A DNA stretch of 64,000 bases from a virus (IMGVR_UViG_3300034071_002576:1-64000); one strand, 5' to 3'; counted from the first letter of the stretch, positions 26,238 to 34,609 are shown. Made by a program: numbers and translations. The notes: a model not told the origin generated them from the sequence alone.

Positions 26238-26776
26238 GTTAAAGAAGGCAGAGGGTCTACACGATCCCAGTCCAGACCAAAGGTTATCTGAGTTCCGTCG
26301 TGCCACTGCTCGGGGCGTTGGAAGACAAACCAGCAGCTGGTGACGGAATCCCGCGTGGAACCAATGGCGCGAAATTTGGGACGCGGATTAAGGACAATCA
26401 TATTGCTGATCTTGTTTGCTAACAGAAAGCTTTTACGTTTGGCTACTGGTTCTATGAACGACAGTCGGTCTAGTACAGCTATGCCTTGTGTTGCAATTTG
26501 GATGCCGTATTCAAGTATATACTCTGTGTAGTCTCCTAAGCCTGTTGTTGCTGCTATGACCCAATCAAACTTTTTCTCTTTCTGACCGACCCACCAGACG
26601 GGATCCATTAAGTTTGTTTCATCCTTGTTTTCAACGACGTTAAAGTTATGACGTCGCAGTTGGTCACTCAGTATCGACAACGGATCAAATGGGACTAAGA
26701 CTGAGCCTGTGATAAAACTGTGTTTTATGAGAGCGTGGGTGACCCCGTTTGGGAGTTGATAAAAAGAATCTGCCAT
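26234..26776 (-). CDS. N6-adenine methyltransferase-like protein without NPPF motif
   Basis: 180 residues. The chain tracks phage SAM-dependent adenine methyltransferases: LPNGVTHALIK, then SVLVPFDP at the SAM-binding position (usually VLEPxxGxG), DWVIAATTG where the catalytic xNPPF should be, then GIAVLDRLSFIEPVAKR, LNPRPKF and SCWFVFQRP. Both the SAM glycine loop and the catalytic tetrapeptide are altered, so methyl transfer is unlikely. It is conserved enough elsewhere to suggest a retained non-catalytic role. It is the second such protein here (see 8297-8875). Confidence 0.55.
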   Translation of the reverse strand: MADSFYQLPNGVTHALIKHSFITGSVLVPFDPLSILSDQLRRHNFNVVENKDETNLMDPVWWVGQKEKKFDWVIAATTGLGDYTEYILEYGIQIATQGIAVLDRLSFIEPVAKRKSFLLANKISNMIVLNPRPKFRAIGSTRDSVTSCWFVFQRPEQWHDGTQITFGLDWDRVDPLPSLT

Positions 26777-26868
26777 TGGTCGGGTTGTAGGACTGTCAGA
26801 GTTTAACCAAAATTTCCGGTCTACCCGGTAAATGCTGCCTATTATGACGTCAGTGCATTCTGTAGATT

Positions 26869-27117
26869 ATGTTAAATCTGGAATGGCTGAACACGGAACA
26901 AGAGTTTTTACATAAGCGAGTTTGCGGAGATTTTGCTAAGCTCGACCGAGAACAAATGAAAGATGTTTTTGAATCGGTGCATAAACAGTATTTAATCAGG
27001 AACAGCTTGTTTTCTCGTTTGGCCTCTTGGTGCGCCCGCAACGGAGTGGTCTTGCCTGCCTTTGAGGAGTTGCTTTCCCCGAAAGAAGTTCAGCATCCGA
27101 CTCCCTTGGAGGAATAA
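26869..27117 (+). CDS. nblA: NblA-like phycobilisome degradation protein
   Basis: 82 residues on the opposite strand to the surrounding replication genes. Residues 4-52 align without gaps to NblA by eye: TEQEF (consensus EQQF), then DREQMKDVFESVHKQYLIRN and LFSRL (consensus S/DRExxxDxFxxxxxQxxxR/E...F). NblA is a small two-helix adaptor that brings phycobilisomes to the Clp protease, freeing amino acids. Phage copies are known in freshwater cyanophages and in uncultured marine ones. The protein is about 20 residues longer than usual at the C-terminus. No close Shine-Dalgarno is seen. Confidence 0.68.
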   Translation: MLNLEWLNTEQEFLHKRVCGDFAKLDREQMKDVFESVHKQYLIRNSLFSRLASWCARNGVVLPAFEELLSPKEVQHPTPLEE

Positions 27118-27141
27118 AAAAAGCGGTCGTGAGACCGCTTT
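27113..27141 (-). terminator. intrinsic terminator, leftward
   Basis: AAAGCGGTC and GACCGCTTT form a perfect 9-bp stem with a 4-nt loop. On the minus strand it is followed by a run of T. It lies 27 nt beyond the stop of the 27168-27983 gene, so it ends that leftward transcript just before it would run antisense into nblA. Confidence 0.85.
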
Positions 27142-27167
27142 GTACCTTGGCTTTCCTTAACGTTAGC

Positions 27168-27983
27168 TCAAAAGTCGATACCTAGAGCTTTTGCTTGTTC
27201 CGCCGTAAGTTCGATTGGTTTTTTCGCCTTCGCACTAGGTGGTTCGTTCTCGACTTTTTCGTCCGCTTCCGCAGACTTCAGAGCCTTTGCTGGCCCTGCG
27301 CTAGCGAATGAACGTTCCGGGGGCGCGCCTCGCTCGGCAGCAAATCGAGCTTTGATTTCAGTATGATCTGCACCCAAGGGCAATTCGACCAAATCTGAGC
27401 CGGGGATGTGGGACTTGAGTGCCGACGCACACAGAGTGCCTCCCTTGTCGACAAGCCAACTGTTAACGTCTTCAATCAATTTGATTTCCTCCTCGTTCGC
27501 CGGCGGTCTGTCGGAGAATTCGAGAGCATTAAAATTGATCTTCGCGCCATCGGCGCCGGTCATTGGATCCCGCTCATTAAAGCTGCGAGTCACGAATTTC
27601 GTCGTGGTGATCACCGACGCGCAGTTGATTCGATTGTTGTAGAGCGTCTGGAAGTAACTGATGAAGTTCTTCTGAGAAGACTTGCCTGAAATCATCGAAG
27701 TCGTTACGCAACGCGGAGGCAACAACCTGTGATTTGGGCTGACTCCGATGTAAGCAATGCGCAGAAATTCTTCTTGGTTGCGCATACCTAGGTTGCCGAA
27801 GTAAGGAGTAAATCCCACCAGGACAAACTCAATAGGGATTCCGTTGTCGTTCCTATCGACAATCGCAGAGTCTGGGTCGACATCAGATTTCCAACGTCGA
27901 GCCTGTAGATCTATTCGAAGTGTGTGCGGCGGTACATTACACAGAATTTCGTCTTGGGAGAATTGACCAGCAATGAAAACCAT
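27168..27983 (-). CDS. hypothetical protein in replication cluster
   Basis: 271 residues. The first 200 look globular (QFSQDEILCNVPPHTLRIDL; VLVGFTPYFGNLGM). The rest is a low-complexity Ala/Lys/Glu tail ending in AEQAKALGIDF. I do not recognise the fold. Its place directly after the SSB-like gene and before a strong terminator suggests an accessory role in replication or recombination. Confidence 0.6.
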   Translation of the reverse strand: MVFIAGQFSQDEILCNVPPHTLRIDLQARRWKSDVDPDSAIVDRNDNGIPIEFVLVGFTPYFGNLGMRNQEEFLRIAYIGVSPNHRLLPPRCVTTSMISGKSSQKNFISYFQTLYNNRINCASVITTTKFVTRSFNERDPMTGADGAKINFNALEFSDRPPANEEEIKLIEDVNSWLVDKGGTLCASALKSHIPGSDLVELPLGADHTEIKARFAAERGAPPERSFASAGPAKALKSAEADEKVENEPPSAKAKKPIELTAEQAKALGIDF

Positions 27984-27996
27984 GGTTAGTACTTAA

Positions 27997-28641
27997 TCAG
28001 AGGGAGAAGTCAATAGAACCGATAGCAGCAGCAGCTACTTTACCTTTTTCAGGGTCGACAGCTTTCTTTGGAGCTTGTTTAGAGGACTTGGGGAGGTAGA
28101 GGATCTTATCTACAGTGTAATTGAGATAATTCCTATCATCCTTTTCACTTGTTGAGACCTTGCCTACTGCGATAGTAGGTGTGCCCGGTGCGAGTTCAGA
28201 AAGCTGTTTAGACAGTTCACCCCAGGCTGTCATCTTGAACCAAGCTGTTTCGTTTTCTTCCGTTTGCCATGCAAGTGAACGATTAGTTACCGTCGTATCT
28301 GAAAGTTCTACTTCATCGGCTTTAGGGCCAAGACCGCCCGTCGCCATGAAAACGTTGATGGCGAGGAGATCTTCGAAGTTATCTTCTGTCACAATCAACA
28401 TGGGTTGCATTTTCAACACACCATCAATTGTTGGTTTAGTAGGTCCGAGTGCGAGAACGGTTTGTCCTACTTCGAGTTTTTTAAGTAGTTTTCCTACATA
28501 GTGACTCGCTTGTTGGAGGAGTTGAAATTTTGTTTCGACTCTTTTGTCATTTGACGGAAGGGATTCGGCTAGAACATTTACGATGCCGTCGTTATCATCC
28601 GCCGCGGCGGTGATTTTCAGGCCCATTAGAAACAGATTCAT
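27997..28641 (-). CDS. single-stranded DNA-binding (OB-fold) protein, SSB-like
   Basis: 214 residues. The C-terminal half carries an SSB-like OB signature: SLAWQTEENETAWFKMTAWG, then ELSKQL, IAVGKVST and LNYTVDKILYLP. This is the order of strands seen in bacterial SSB (ETxWFxVxxWG...xYxVxxIxxL). A Lys/Pro/Ala-rich tail ends in IGSIDFSL, a hydrophobic tip like those SSBs use for partner binding. Expected to coat ssDNA for PolA and the primase-helicase. Overlaps the upstream regulator gene by 47 nt. Confidence 0.6.
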   Translation of the reverse strand: MNLFLMGLKITAAADDNDGIVNVLAESLPSNDKRVETKFQLLQQASHYVGKLLKKLEVGQTVLALGPTKPTIDGVLKMQPMLIVTEDNFEDLLAINVFMATGGLGPKADEVELSDTTVTNRSLAWQTEENETAWFKMTAWGELSKQLSELAPGTPTIAVGKVSTSEKDDRNYLNYTVDKILYLPKSSKQAPKKAVDPEKGKVAAAAIGSIDFSL

Positions 28642-29173
28642 TGCTTAGCTGTCTGTAGATGGTTGATCGGTGGACTTTGAGAGCCGCGGCGATCTGGGTG
28701 ACCCCGACGCCTTGGCCCCGGTAGGCTACTACCAATTTTCTGTCACCGCATGAGATTTTCTCGTTTTTGCCCTGAACGTACGTAAAGTGATACGGATTTA
28801 CACATTGTTTGCAGAAACACTTCGGTTTTGCTGTGACACCGTCTTTGGGTATATCTAAGTATTTGAGAATTATTGTTCGGATGTACTGTCTGGAACCCAG
28901 TACGTAGGTGCACGGAACCCCATTTGTAAATTTTCCTCCCCACTTGCAACATTCACCGTGGGTGAAATTGTTTTCAGCTAAGTCTTTGAAAAGCTGCGCC
29001 AACAGATTTTGTTCGCAGCTTCCATAGCTGAGATTGTACCTCTCTGCTCCTAGAGCTTTCGATATATCGCCCGCCTGTGCCTGCGCGTGTCCGCTGTCTT
29101 TTGCTGTTATCTGTAGCTCTAATTTTTTGTCTTCTTTTACCAGGGACAGTATGTAATTATCTTTAAAGACCAT
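28595..29173 (-). CDS. CVNPYH-type zinc protein with resolvase-like HTH
   Basis: 192 residues from the ATG at 29173 (the frame extends to a TTG at 29191). Contains ECCKWGG, then KCFCKQCVNPYHFTYVQGKN, and a C-terminal HTH (GVGVTQIAAALKVHRSTIYR) of the Hin/resolvase type. Third member of the CVNPYH family in the window (9747, 10812). The zinc-plus-HTH layout suggests a DNA-binding regulator or nuclease. Not assigned to a named family. Confidence 0.55.
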   Translation of the reverse strand: MVFKDNYILSLVKEDKKLELQITAKDSGHAQAQAGDISKALGAERYNLSYGSCEQNLLAQLFKDLAENNFTHGECCKWGGKFTNGVPCTYVLGSRQYIRTIILKYLDIPKDGVTAKPKCFCKQCVNPYHFTYVQGKNEKISCGDRKLVVAYRGQGVGVTQIAAALKVHRSTIYRQLSNESVSNGPENHRRGG

Positions 29174-29193
29174 AAGGCGAGTTTTTAGCAAGC

Positions 29194-30423
29194 TTACTTT
29201 CGCTTGCCGCCACCGCCACCTCCGCCGCCTCCGCCGCCGCCACCTCCGCCGCCGCCACCTCCGCCGCCGCCACCTCCGCCGCCGCCACCTCCGCCGCCGC
29301 CACCTCCGCCGCCGCCGCCACCTCCGCCGCCGCCACCTCCGCCGCCGCCGCCACCTCCGCCGCCTCCGCCGCCGCCTCCGCCACCGCCGCCACCGCCACG
29401 GTTGCCGCCACCGCCACCTCCGCCGCCACCGCTAGGTGCAGGAGAAGGAGCAGGTGCCGGAGCAGGTGCCGGAGCAGGCGCTGGTCTTGCTGCCGGTGCG
29501 GCTGCTGGTGCCGGGCGTGCTGCAGGAGCTTGACGAGCAGGTTCTTGTTGTTTCGGTACATTAAATTCTTTGTTTTGTTGCGCTGCTTTGTTTTGCGGAG
29601 CTTTAGCTGCTGAAGGAGAGGCGAAGAGCGTGGGAGCTTTATTACTTTGTTGTTGGCCTCCGCCAGCGGGTTTGACGGTGAACCCACCGTCTGCAGCTGG
29701 TTTAACCTTGATGCCGAGTTCTTTTTGCGCTGCGGCTGAGGGGGCTATTGCTGATCTCGATGCAGCTTTGATTATCTGATTCTCGGATAAACCCTGCTTC
29801 TGTAAGTATTTAATATCTTGTGTGTTGAATCCCGCTCCACCTCTTTTAGCTAAATCAAATGTTTGGCCTGCGACTTTAACAATATTTGTTTTTTTAGCAG
29901 GAGTCGTTTGCGTTTGCGTTTGCGTTTGAGTTACTTCGGGGGCGGCTTCTTCCGCACCTAAATAATCGTTTAAATAATCATCCAAGTAAGACTGAAAGTC
30001 AAACTCTTCGTAGCCTCCGTCCCCTCCTGCGCCAGTATCTCCGTAGTCTCCAAAACCGCCAGAGTCTCCGAAATCGAAAAAAGATGTGTCAAACTCACCG
30101 CCGGTTAAATCTGAGTATTGTTGACCCTGCAAGCTTTGCAGCAAATCATCAATACCTAGTTGCTTACGTAAATCAGCCATTTTCGCAGCCGTGGCCTCAG
30201 TCGCCGCCGCTTTTTGTTTCGCTATAGCTTCTTCCAGCGCTTTTCGCGCTGATTCGCGTACGGCAAATCCTTCCTGCCTTTCCGTCTCTGACGAGGGACC
30301 TATTCGCCGACTTCCTTGGAGTTTGAATACTCCGGTGTACGCTTTTTCTTGAACTGCCTTAGTTAAGTCCGTCCCTGTTGTTCCTGGCAGTGTTCTGGGC
30401 GCAGATGCTAGTCGCCGAGCCAT
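29194..30423 (-). CDS. polyglycine-tailed putative virion protein
   Basis: 409 residues. The N-terminal 110 are helical, residues about 110-150 are Gly/Asp/Phe-rich, and about 180-225 form a small domain (GQTFDLAKRGGAGFNTQDIK then YLQKQGLSENQII) shared with the next gene upstream. A Pro/Ala tract precedes the tail, where 73 glycines in two runs (9 and 64, broken by Asn-Arg) lead to GKRK. The glycine codons form a nearly pure GCC/ACC/TCC-type microsatellite at 29206-29430. Function unknown; the length of the tract probably varies between isolates. Confidence 0.6.
   Translation of the reverse strand: MARRLASAPRTLPGTTGTDLTKAVQEKAYTGVFKLQGSRRIGPSSETERQEGFAVRESARKALEEAIAKQKAAATEATAAKMADLRKQLGIDDLLQSLQGQQYSDLTGGEFDTSFFDFGDSGGFGDYGDTGAGGDGGYEEFDFQSYLDDYLNDYLGAEEAAPEVTQTQTQTQTTPAKKTNIVKVAGQTFDLAKRGGAGFNTQDIKYLQKQGLSENQIIKAASRSAIAPSAAAQKELGIKVKPAADGGFTVKPAGGGQQQSNKAPTLFASPSAAKAPQNKAAQQNKEFNVPKQQEPARQAPAARPAPAAAPAARPAPAPAPAPAPAPSPAPSGGGGGGGGGNRGGGGGGGGGGGGGGGGGGGGGGGGGGGGGGGGGGGGGGGGGGGGGGGGGGGGGGGGGGGGGGGGKRK
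29206..29430. repeat. GGN-codon microsatellite encoding polyglycine
   Basis: 225 nt built on the plus strand from CCGCCGCCACCT-like units, interrupted only by ACGGTT at 29398-29403. Strong strand bias and extreme local GC in an otherwise roughly 50% GC genome. It should be prone to slippage in steps of 3 or 15 nt. The minus strand is G-rich with many GG runs. Confidence 0.9.
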
Positions 30424-30425
30424 AT

Positions 30426-31277
30426 TTATTTCCTCTTACCGCCTCTTGCTGCTGGACGTGCTGCTGGACGTGCTGCTGGACGTGCAATTGGTGCCGATGC
30501 TGTGCGAGCAATGGTTTTTCGCGCCGTTGTGGTTAATGTCTGCGCCTGGTTTGTTGCAGTTGGTTTGGTGCTGCTGGCTCTGGGCTTCAGTTGATCAATT
30601 AGTTTTTGTGCTGATGTGGAAATCCTCTGACCACCCGCAGCAGCTTTTTTCGAAAGGTTTTTTATTTGCGAAGCAGTCCAACCTTGCTTTTGTAGATACC
30701 GGATGTCGTCTCCGCCTAAAGCCGCACCTCCTTTAGTGCCTAGGTTGTAGTTTTTACCGCCGACGTTTAATGTTGCTCCTTTTTTAGGTCTAGGTTGAGC
30801 GGGGCCGCTCACCGCCGCATTCACCGTATCCTCCGCCGTTCCCTCCGCGGCTTGCTGCGGCATGTATTGACTCAACAGATTCTCCCAATCCGGCATCTCG
30901 AACTGAGGCGTCTCGAATTCAGGCATCTCGAATTGCGGCATTTCAAATTTAGGCATCTCCATCTGAGATCCGTACATGCCTGCGTTCCCTAATGCCGACA
31001 TCAACTGATCGATACCTAAAGCGGATCTCAGCCCCGCGATGTCAGTAGCAGGGGCTTGTTGTGTTGTTGTTACAGGAGTTGTTGATGCGGTTGGTAGCGC
31101 GGGCACAGCTTTAGCGCCTTCGTCTCTTTCTGCCTGCGTCCCACCCCCGAGTCGGCCGCCTCGAGAACCTTTTAGGGAAGCTTGAGCTTGTTTTAGCGCT
31201 TCCGTGGCGGCAGCCAGCGTATCCGCGGGCAGCGCCGCTCCCTCACCTAAAGCTTGCCCCGCAAAGCGCCGCCGCAT
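30426..31277 (-). CDS. paralogue of the polyglycine protein, Arg/Ala/Pro tail
   Basis: 283 residues, 2 nt upstream of its paralogue. Shared parts are a helical start, the stretch LRSALGIDQLMSAL (LRKQLGIDDLLQSL in the paralogue), the GKNYNLGTKGGAALGGDDIR-YLQKQG domain at about 170-215, and the ending GGKRK. It also has a repeat of EMPKFEMPQFEMPEFETPQF type (about 105-130). The tail is a PAARPAAR repeat instead of polyglycine. Tandem duplication with divergent low-complexity tails. Structural or nucleic-acid-associated role inferred. Confidence 0.6.
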   Translation of the reverse strand: MRRRFAGQALGEGAALPADTLAAATEALKQAQASLKGSRGGRLGGGTQAERDEGAKAVPALPTASTTPVTTTQQAPATDIAGLRSALGIDQLMSALGNAGMYGSQMEMPKFEMPQFEMPEFETPQFEMPDWENLLSQYMPQQAAEGTAEDTVNAAVSGPAQPRPKKGATLNVGGKNYNLGTKGGAALGGDDIRYLQKQGWTASQIKNLSKKAAAGGQRISTSAQKLIDQLKPRASSTKPTATNQAQTLTTTARKTIARTASAPIARPAARPAARPAARGGKRK

Positions 31278-31303
31278 CGTACTTTAAGCCGTATGCTTCA
31301 ATG

Positions 31304-31807
31304 TTAACTGGTCTGCTGGGAATCTGTTCGGGTGAAGTATCTACGTAAACTATGCCCTTTTTTTACAACCATATCTAAGGTTTTTACATAGTCTGCTGCA
31401 TCTTCGTATGATTTAAACGACTTAGCTTCCTTGTTATTGTCAGTATATTCTACTACTTTATTATCCTGCATTACTTTTTTTACATAACCGCCCTTTGGCG
31501 CGCAGATCAACCAAGTCTCACGAAACCTTAAATGGGCGAGCTTGGCCACTTCAGCCTCGGTGTATAAAACACATTTTGGTTGCAGTTTACTTTGTGCGGC
31601 AGGTTTCTTTGTCTTTTTTAGATTTACTTGAATTTTGTGTTGCCGCTTCAGAGCTCTGGCTTTGTTGCTCGCTACCAGAGGAGACTCGAAAGATTCCTCT
31701 AACAGAAATATATCTTCTTCTCCTGTGATGAACGCGAAGTATCGGTCTCCCGCCCGGACTGTGAAAATTTCCTTTTCCGGCCCCCGTGGGATTCGTACCA
31801 GTTCCAT
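31304..31807 (-). CDS. hypothetical protein, 167 aa
   Basis: Begins MELVRIPRGPEKEIFTVRAG, mixed beta/alpha, Lys-rich centre (KIQVNLKKTKKPAAQSK). No motif recognised. Located 24 nt after the PolA gene in the same leftward direction, so probably co-transcribed with it. Confidence 0.6.
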   Translation of the reverse strand: MELVRIPRGPEKEIFTVRAGDRYFAFITGEEDIFLLEESFESPLVASNKARALKRQHKIQVNLKKTKKPAAQSKLQPKCVLYTEAEVAKLAHLRFRETWLICAPKGGYVKKVMQDNKVVEYTDNNKEAKSFKSYEDAADYVKTLDMVVKKGHSLRRYFTRTDSQQTS

Positions 31808-31831
31808 TTTGTGTGCCTTGCTGGGGGAACT

Positions 31832-33730
31832 TTACTTCGCCGACCAGTCATCGCCTATGCCCGGTTCCGCTACTAATCTCGTTTTTTCGAACACAGACGC
31901 ACCAGCATTTACCATGATTTCGGCAAGCTTATCTTTCCAGAAATTCTCCAATCCTTCTCGGACTTCTAGTACGCATTCATCGTGTACCACTGCGATTAAA
32001 CGCACATCGTTGTTTAGATGGTCATTAAGCTCGCCGAGCGCTACTTTTAAAATGTCCGCACCTGTCCCCTGGATTAGTGTGTTAGCTGCGATTGTCATTC
32101 GAGCATCGTCGTACGACAGCAACCGACGCCGCCCCAGAGCGGTTCGCGTGTAACACCAGCCGTCTTGGACTAAAGCGCCGCGTTGACGGTGCCATTCCCT
32201 CAGGCGCGGGTACGCACTGTGGAATTTACTGTGCAGTATCTTGCTCTCCGACAGACTTAGCTGTACGCCGAACGAAGCCGCTGCGTATGTTTTGAACTTA
32301 CGGAACCCAATTCCATAAATAAACCCGAAGTTGGCTCCTTTAGCCATCTGCCTCTGTTGCTTTGTGACGTCTGATATATCGCAGTCATTTACTAAGCTTG
32401 CTGTGAGTGTGTGCAAATCTATGTCGGTATTGTACGCTTCTTGCATTTGAGGGATGTTAGCTAACTCCGCGAGTAGGCGTAATTCCATCTGCGAGTAGTC
32501 CGCGATGATCAGTTTGTACCCAGGAGACGCTACAAAGGCTTCCCGAAATAGTTTTGATCGCGGAACCTGCTGAAGATTCACAGCGAACGTTGTTTTTGTT
32601 TTAGTCTTAGCCGTTTTCGGCGCCCCTGCGCACGTAAACCGACCACTGTTGGCGCCCACTTGATTGTAGAAGCTGTGGATCCTGTGAGTTACTGGGTTTA
32701 TGTTCTGAATCAGCTTTTCAGCATGCTCTAGACTTGTTTCAATTTTTACGCGTTCTCGGTACAGCAGAAGCACTGCATCTTTGCTATCAAACTCCGCCAG
32801 CGATATTTGGTTCAGTGTGCTTTTTCCTGTCTCTTCGTTCTGAGGCAACGCGATACCGCACAGGTCAAAAGCCTTTGCCACTTGCGTGGTCGAACCGGGG
32901 TTAAATTCCTTGTTTGCCTTCTTGCCCACGGCTACCGCGCCGTCCACTGTCCGAGGCAGTTTGTTTTCTGCGGGGAGTTTCGCGTCTAATGCTTCTACAA
33001 ATTCTGTTGTTTTTTCGTTTAATTGTGTCTCCAAACTTACCTTAAGTTTATGTAAACGTTCAGTATTAACGTTGAATCCTGTGTAACTCATTTTTGCTAC
33101 GGGGCGTATGCACTTTGATTCAATACTGTAGACTCCTATTAAAGCTTCCTCGTTCAGTTCTTTTAGCTGCTCCGCTGCGATTTTTGGAAGAATATCGACG
33201 TCTGTCGCCGCATACTCGACTTGGTCGAGTGTCAAAGTTTCTGCGCTCCAGTCCGTTTTGCGTTGTTCTTTATCTAGTTCTATTTCTAGTCGACGTTCAG
33301 CGACTGCCTTGAGCGAGCAGGATACGTCGGCGAAATAAGGTTTGTTGGATTTAGGTGAGTATTTTTTCTCTTGAAATCCCGCCCTTAAAACTCTTTCGGC
33401 TATATACGTGTCAAATATTTTATTCTTGTAGTCGATACCTAAAGAGTAGAAAAACTGTAAATCGAAGCCTAAGTTGTGCCCTAGGAGTAGTTCTCGACTC
33501 TCGATTAAAATTTTTAACTCATCTAGAACAGATGTTTTGAAGATATCAATTACGTGAATCGTTCGGTCTTCGACAGCGGGGGAGGCGTCGCAGAGCTGAA
33601 CCAACCGACATTTTGACACCGTGGCCTGAAGCCCTGTTGTTTCTGTATCAGCACATAGTTTGCTGAACTTGTCCAACTCGTTTATCGCCTTTAGTGCTTC
33701 TGCGTCTTCGGTGATGTAATTGATTTTCAT
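31832..33730 (-). CDS. polA: DNA polymerase, family A, with 3'-5' exonuclease
   Basis: 632 residues. Exonuclease domain: ADTETTGL (DxE, residues about 28-34), GHNLGFDLQFF and the YAATDVDILPKI end motif, so proofreading residues are present. Polymerase domain: motif A LIIADYSQMELRLL, motif B RQMAKGANFGFIYG, and motif C VHDECVLEV. It lacks a 5' nuclease domain, as is usual for phage enzymes. This is the replicative polymerase of the module that includes the D5-type primase-helicase. It begins just after a terminator, so it probably has its own promoter or depends on readthrough. Confidence 0.92.
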   Translation of the reverse strand: MKINYITEDAEALKAINELDKFSKLCADTETTGLQATVSKCRLVQLCDASPAVEDRTIHVIDIFKTSVLDELKILIESRELLLGHNLGFDLQFFYSLGIDYKNKIFDTYIAERVLRAGFQEKKYSPKSNKPYFADVSCSLKAVAERRLEIELDKEQRKTDWSAETLTLDQVEYAATDVDILPKIAAEQLKELNEEALIGVYSIESKCIRPVAKMSYTGFNVNTERLHKLKVSLETQLNEKTTEFVEALDAKLPAENKLPRTVDGAVAVGKKANKEFNPGSTTQVAKAFDLCGIALPQNEETGKSTLNQISLAEFDSKDAVLLLYRERVKIETSLEHAEKLIQNINPVTHRIHSFYNQVGANSGRFTCAGAPKTAKTKTKTTFAVNLQQVPRSKLFREAFVASPGYKLIIADYSQMELRLLAELANIPQMQEAYNTDIDLHTLTASLVNDCDISDVTKQQRQMAKGANFGFIYGIGFRKFKTYAAASFGVQLSLSESKILHSKFHSAYPRLREWHRQRGALVQDGWCYTRTALGRRRLLSYDDARMTIAANTLIQGTGADILKVALGELNDHLNNDVRLIAVVHDECVLEVREGLENFWKDKLAEIMVNAGASVFEKTRLVAEPGIGDDWSAK

Positions 33731-33740
33731 GAGAGGAAAA

Positions 33741-33765
33741 GAAAAAACCCCAGCATGCTGGGGTT
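33741..33765 (-). terminator. intrinsic terminator, leftward
   Basis: AACCCCAGCATGCTGGGGTT is a perfect palindrome; on the minus strand TTTTTT follows. It lies between the stop of 33797-34609 and the start of polA, ending the transcript of the upstream gene or attenuating polA. Confidence 0.8.
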
Positions 33766-33796
33766 TGATGATAGGACCTTTTTTGTTTCCTGGTCG

Positions 33797-34609
33797 TCAG
33801 CTGTTGTGACTCGCAAAGACACGGTCGATGTAGTCGTCGATGTCTCCCCATGAATCAACCATGGAGCTTCCTTTTTCTGTCGCGCGGACCTTGTAGTACA
33901 CGCGCTGCATGTACTCCGCCTTTGTGTGTGCGTCGTCCCTCAGGCTGCCAACCGAGACGGCTTTCTCCTGCTCGACCAAGCCGTGATTCCGGCACCAGAT
34001 CAGCCCCTCGCGCATACCGATATACACCGGTGACACGTGGAACGTACGCTTCCGATCCGCACTGCCTGCAGTATCTACAGGTTCCCACTCCCCTACGTTT
34101 AAATTTCGTTCGAACCCTTTGAAAGCCAGACAGGTTTCTCGGACGCTTGTATTACGCCAGAGCATGTTGACGTAATCAGTAGCTGCTTCTCGGAGGGTCA
34201 CCCAATCGCTTGAGCAACTGCGTAGTAACAACGCAGCTCCTGCAGACCAATAGCTGCTGTGGGCGTTGAGCTTTTCGATCAGCTCTTCAGTAGTTGCTCC
34301 TTCCTTAAGAACTTTTGCGTGAGCTCCGTTCCTTACGACAGGTGCTGAGCGTCTGTTGCTTAAGTTACCTTGTCCCTCTCCAGACTTTTGGATAGATATT
34401 TTCCAGGCCAAGGAAGCGAGATCTTGATTCTGTTCTCTGACTGAGAGCTCGAAGAGTCGCTGACTGTCGAGCTTCCTCAAGTCGAAGATCTTGGTCAATT
34501 CAATCTCGATAGGACCTTGACCGTATTCCCCCGTGGCAGCCAGGAGCGCCACCGCTTCGGTCTGTTTGATTGGGGTATTCCCCAGCAAGAATTGGAAAGG
34601 CATGTTCAT
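33797..34609 (-). CDS. hypothetical protein, early region
   Basis: 270 residues from the ATG at 34609 (TTG at 34627 and ATG at 34603 are alternatives). Well-folded composition with Trp and Cys scattered (LAFKGFERNLNVGEWEPVDT), no motif recognised. Ends 32 nt before a strong terminator. Replication or regulation role inferred only from place. Confidence 0.6.
   Translation of the reverse strand: MNMPFQFLLGNTPIKQTEAVALLAATGEYGQGPIEIELTKIFDLRKLDSQRLFELSVREQNQDLASLAWKISIQKSGEGQGNLSNRRSAPVVRNGAHAKVLKEGATTEELIEKLNAHSSYWSAGAALLLRSCSSDWVTLREAATDYVNMLWRNTSVRETCLAFKGFERNLNVGEWEPVDTAGSADRKRTFHVSPVYIGMREGLIWCRNHGLVEQEKAVSVGSLRDDAHTKAEYMQRVYYKVRATEKGSSMVDSWGDIDDYIDRVFASHNS

Noticed and set aside
29204-29533. 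Long plus-strand ORF encoding polyproline
   Set aside because: It is the antisense shadow of the polyglycine tract and has no independent start region or neighbours.
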